Assembly (NCBI RefSeq): GCF_000699445.3 | Contig: NC_067195.1 | Coordinates: 13,948,787 to 14,012,786 of the forward strand | Origin: Schistosoma haematobium | Lineage: Eukaryota > Platyhelminthes > Trematoda > Strigeidida > Schistosomatidae | Direction of reading: 5' to 3' | Length of the DNA stretch: 64,000 nt | Shown: positions 61,359 to 64,000 of the stretch, one piece after another | Layout of the letters: every line of letters begins with the position of its first letter | Numbering within the stretch: the first letter of the stretch is position 1 | The notes under the pieces: generated by a model | Told to the model about the DNA's origin: nothing | Seen by the model: the letters and a program-made list of their open reading frames with translations, nothing else | The model's database searches: none | Made by a program: the position numbers and the translations under genes

Positions 61359-63686
61359 TGCTTTACAGACTATTTACTATAAAATAGATTATGTGGCTAG
61401 TAAAAGAATCGAAGGTGTGCGTTTAGTATTATTTGCGACCTGTCAGCTAGATGAACCTGCACTCCAAAGTTGCTGTTTACTCTGAGATTCAAATCCGGTA
61501 ACTTTCATGTCAAACATACAACGCGTTATTCACTTATTGAGTCCAAATGGGGAGCTGATTAGTCTCAAATAGGACATAACACCCACCCAGAGTTTTACTG
61601 TTAGCCACATTCCATGCACTCTGCGAACATAATAGATGTAGTGAATATATAGAGGCAATCGGTACAGGATGAATATATACCAACTAATACTGATCAAAAT
61701 CCAGTCGAATTGCCAACTGTTACAAACTGAAATAAGATTTAATATTAGTTACTTGATGGATGATTAAATATGAAATTTTTTCAAGTATATTACTGTTTAT
61801 TAAAACCACATTAACATTGGACTTATCAACCTGTATGTATGTAGAAGTCAACGGAATAAAACTGAATTTATCGTTGACTCTACGACCTATGTTACTTTTG
61901 CTTTGTTGTGAAATATGTGAAGGAAACTCATCAGAGGTATTTTTTCAAAAGTTGAACACGTACCATCTTTAATCAGGTGAAATCCATGTTTTCTACCTTC
62001 TTCTAATAGCATTCGAACGAAAAGACGAACAGATTTTTCTCCTGTAAAATTAAAACAACGGTGTAGCCAAGAAGTTACTGAAGGTAAGAAAGATGAGCAA
62101 GAAAACAAAATTTGATTTTATATAGAAACTAAGGATTTAATTAGTAGGATAGTTAGCAAAACATAACGACAACACTGTCATGCTCACCTAAAAACGCAGG
62201 TATGCAATACACAACAGTAAAAGATGTATAAGTATAACTGTTGTAAACTTTCGATCACTAAGTTCATCCGAAAATATGTTAATAACATTTGATAGGTGAT
62301 TTCAAAACTGAAAGTGTTCACAAGTTACTCTACATTAAAAAGTGGTGAATATGGGGCTTTCAGTGACAAAGTAATCCATACAGTTAATACTGCATTTCGA
62401 ATTGATTTCAACCATTGCTTTGATATTAGTGAGAATGAGCTTTTGTACATCAGTTACCTTGGATGAAACTAGGACGAGTTACAGCTTTAATTACTTCTCA
62501 ATTATGGGTTACTATCAAGTGAAGTAGGATAGTTGTTTCAAATCTTTACTTACAGATGTACAGATTAGGCTATTCATGAATAAATAAATGATGTACTCAT
62601 CACGATGAGATCCTATGTTTAAAGATGAACAACACACCACTATTATTACTTTTCGTGAAAATTAGACAAACAATAATTACTGTAGACGTTTTACAATTTT
62701 TTGATCATAGCTATTAAGATAGGAAACTGAATTGTTTTTGGACTTCAGTAGAGCTTCTAGTTGAACCAAATGGTCATATATAAGTATAGATAACTATTCG
62801 AAAATAAATGATATATATGAACACAACCCTGCCATAAATTAGAAGTTATTCAAGTGTTATGATACGACAGAAACTCGGTAGGGGAAGTTTCAGCAAACCT
62901 AGATTCAGACATTTTAAATTCTGAAAAAATAAAAAATAAAAACCTACATTTACGTAATAAATCGAAAAACCAGTAACAGTAAATGCCCTGGTACGGCCGA
63001 GGGTGAGAGAATTAGCTCTCTCTCATTCGAAATGCTCTCACATAGCCACGCATATAGAGCTACTGCCAGGGAAGTCCTACTCACTGCCTTCTCGTGACGA
63101 GGGTGTTGTTTACGAGATTGAGAAGACGAAAGGCGAATGTCCGGCGGTTCATCCGGGTCAGTGAACACGAAGGGTCCACCTAGGGGAGTTAGAAAACCCT
63201 GATTCCAAACCAATGGTCCATATGGGCTCCAGGAACCTGGGGGAACAAATGACGTATGCACCTATTGTTGGTCACCGGCTATCATAGGACTGCATCTCTT
63301 GACGTTGCTCCATTGCCTTGTGGATCAGACCTTTAGGTCGAAGGCTCTGGGTGTGGCCCACTAAGAAACCCACCTGCTTCAGTCTGTGCACCCGGGTAGT
63401 ATTATGGCCCACACACAAATCAAGTGGCTTGTATGGCGTATATGTATTCAGTGTCCTTTTATACTAATATTTGTGTTCAAATAAATAAGACAATCTTTCA
63501 AAAGCTAATGCAAATGGACCTACTTGGCACGTCTTTAGGAAATCGAAACTCGTACTTGAACTTCTCCACTCTCGAAATGCTAGTTTTCGTTTCTAATGTG
63601 AAGTATTCGATAAGCTCACGACTGAAGAGATCAGCAGAGGCAAAGCCAGTTATGAGATATTCCATAACTTTTGATGCTCGTTCAAC
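51170..63686 (-). CDS. Unrecognised protein with disordered KEN-motif tail, six C-terminal exons
   Basis: Six minus-strand exons: 63686-63524, 62041-61964, 59042-58773, 57157-56901, 53410-53248 and 51705-51170 (stop). All acceptors end in AG (TTATTTTAG, TTTTACAG, ATTTTTAG, CATATAG, CTCTAG, GACTAG); donors are GTAGGT, GTACGT, GTATGA, GTAGGT and GTGAGT. All five junction phases agree, giving 488 residues with the 5' end outside the window. The first two exons look folded and helical (VERASKVMEYLITGFASADL; EKSVRLFVRMLLEEGRKHGF). The rest is Ser/Thr/Asn/Pro-rich and probably disordered, with a basic segment KRRQLERLQKRSDWF and Thr-Pro sites. The last exon ends VVEEKENYPEV, containing KEN, a degron type recognised by APC/C. 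A cell-cycle role is only a guess; no family is recognised. Introns carry retroelement and hammerhead-repeat fragments. Confidence 0.85.
51706..53247 (-). other. Intron with a tRNA-like repeat head
   Basis: At 52475-52560 (plus strand) are GACAGTTCAGTAGTAACG and GTTTGAATCCC, resembling the A and B boxes of family 1, then GTCAGTTCCTTCAAAATTAC; the hammerhead part is missing. Overlapping frames on both strands at 52123-52398 are chance. Confidence 0.55.
53411..56900 (-). other. Intron with a Penelope-like relic
   Basis: Apart from 54403-54830 (listed), the 3.5-kb intron is AT-rich with no recognisable feature. Confidence 0.6.
54403..54830 (+). mobile_element. Penelope-like element reverse transcriptase fragment, decayed
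   Basis: A continuous frame from 54403 reads SHLGPFTEDILVGKNK, matching the LGPLLAD-type motif of Penelope-like RTs, and 54493-54504 encodes YIDD within EIYIDDTFLLCND, the catalytic box. A stop follows at about 54595. The downstream VYASKRHLEWTTRLS (out of frame) resembles the VYRK..W....T segment after the RT. Only this piece is seen; it lies antisense in an intron of the minus-strand gene. Confidence 0.65.
57235..57405 (+). repeat. Degenerate hammerhead repeat, family 1
   Basis: GAATGATAACATCTCAGAC and GTTCGAGTCC (A- and B-box-like), then TAGTCCCCTCAAGTTTCCAG, TGCTAATGAGTAGCCAACGAACACGGAACC (core relic: CUAAUGAG, GGAAC for GAAAC) and CAGGGGTTCCTAGTAGACTAC. Confidence 0.65.
58060..58345 (+). 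mobile_element. Decayed non-LTR retrotransposon 3' end
   Basis: TTGGTTGAGACGTGTATTATATATGGCTAAGC recalls the RLRWLGHVLRM coding region, and GAGTGGCATGGCTCAAAATTAATCACAATGACGC matches the terminal LSDMAQNRSQWR coding region (TGACATGGCTCAGAATCGATC at about 49655). Many stops. Confidence 0.7.
59195..59760 (+). mobile_element. 5'-end-only copy of the host-type retrotransposon
   Basis: Aligns with 42029 to about 42600: GTCCCAACCG start, GAGCTATATTGGATG, AAGGCAACAAACTTAAGGTC, GACCCTAAAAACATCACAC, GTCTCAAACAGTTATCCCCT, AGTGTGAGGAGCCAGGAAGTG. It stops before the endonuclease frame. It is diverged (many substitutions), so it is an old copy. Confidence 0.85.
61311..61354. repeat. (AT)n microsatellite
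   Basis: About 21 AT dinucleotides in a row. Confidence 0.97.
61395..61610. repeat. Two opposed family-3 hammerhead relics
   Basis: 61405-61510, minus orientation: GCGTTTAGTATTATTTGCGACCTGTCAGC (CUGACAGG, TAAAC). 61540-61610, plus orientation: GAGCTGATTAGTCTCAAATAGGACATAACACC (CUGAUUA, AUAAC for GAAAC), then CCCAGAGTTTTACTGTTAGCCAC. Both cores are damaged. Confidence 0.6.
62042..63523 (-). other. Intron with a retrotransposon 5'-region copy
   Basis: The right third is the repeat at 62969-63421. 62042-62968 is AT-rich with nothing recognised. Confidence 0.65.
62969..63421 (+). mobile_element. 5'-end-only copy of the inserted-type retrotransposon
   Basis: Homologous, in plus orientation, to the 5' end of the inserted element (47466 to 47075): AATGCCCTGGTACGGCCGAG, GCTCTCACATAGCCACGC, GGGAAGTCCTAC, GTGTTGTTTACGAGATTGAG. 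It ends near CCACACACAAAT and lacks the coding part. The minus-strand open frame 62950-63261 lies within it. Confidence 0.82.
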
Positions 63687-64000
63687 CTAAAATAAGACAA
63701 ACCTTAGTTTTCAAAGAATTTTGATCACTAATGTGGCGAAATTTTAAACATAATCATACTCTTCAGGTATAAATATGTCTTATTTTTAATGTAAATAATC
63801 TATTAGGACAAAAGTATGACAAATCCTATTTCCTGAAATAGGATTATATATAGAATTAAGACAGACACTAGCTGCATACAGAAAAAAAACTAGTTAAGTA
63901 TATGCAAGACCTAATCTGTGTTACTATACGAAAAGTGGATAAAATATATTAGATATAAAAAAAAACATTCTTTTGAGGTTAACAACACAACAGATGAATT
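63687..64000. other. AT-rich end of window, probably intron
   Basis: Upstream of the first visible exon of the minus-strand gene; no further exon recognised before the window ends. Confidence 0.4.

Larger units (their letters stand above)
59043..61963 (-). other. Intron with retrotransposon 5' end and hammerhead relics
   Basis: Holds 59195-59760 (5' end of the host-type element), an (AT)n run at 61311-61354 and opposed family-3 relics at 61395-61610. Short frames at 59767-60172 and 60580-60762 are chance. Confidence 0.65.

Noticed and set aside
1..64000. CRISPR array or bacterial operon structure
   Set aside because: No regularly spaced direct repeats; spliced genes, SINE-type repeats and non-LTR elements show a eukaryotic genome.

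Overview
AT-rich eukaryotic genomic DNA from a flatworm, most probably a blood fluke of the family Schistosomatidae. The evidence is the repeat content: tRNA-like repeats that carry complete hammerhead ribozymes (the Smα-type arrangement known from Schistosoma), APE-type non-LTR retrotransposons, a Penelope-like relic, a flatworm-like 18S/ITS1 fragment, and short exons separated by long AT-rich introns. The species cannot be fixed from the sequence alone.

Genes: (1) The window opens inside the apparent terminal exon of a plus-strand gene (stop at 176-178). (2) A plus-strand gene has four phase-matched exons at 14802-14927, 17345-17550, 29109-29270 and 30585-30639, encoding the C-terminal 182 residues of an unrecognised helical protein; its 5' end is unresolved (candidate exon 12711-12964). 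(3) A minus-strand gene has six phase-matched exons between 63686 and 51170, encoding the C-terminal 488 residues of an unrecognised, partly disordered protein that ends in a KEN motif; its 5' end lies beyond the window. Almost all long open frames elsewhere lie in mobile elements or arise by chance.

Mobile DNA: from 42029 to about 49730 lies one plus-strand APE/RT retrotransposon, split by a second, minus-strand element of about 4 kb (43475-47466) flanked by a 9-bp target-site duplication. Both are decayed by stop codons, frameshifts and changes at RT residues. 5'-end-only copies of both families lie in introns of the minus-strand gene (59195-59760, 62969-63421). Other remnants are a Penelope-like RT fragment (54403-54830), an RTE-like 3' end (38040-38690) and two degenerate 3' ends (16735, 58060).

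Hammerhead repeats: three sequence families are scattered through the window, many as inverted pairs. Six ribozyme cores look intact (8158-8205 minus, 8488-8535 plus, 16270-16318 plus, 32055-32098 minus, 32177-32220 plus, 37123-37168 minus). Several sit in perfect palindromes (84-bp arms at 32031-32244, 46-bp arms at 15944-16090, 32-bp arms at 37088-37240). A decayed 382-bp 18S rRNA 3' end with ITS1-like sequence is embedded at 13009 to about 13850, just downstream of the candidate 5' exon of gene 2.
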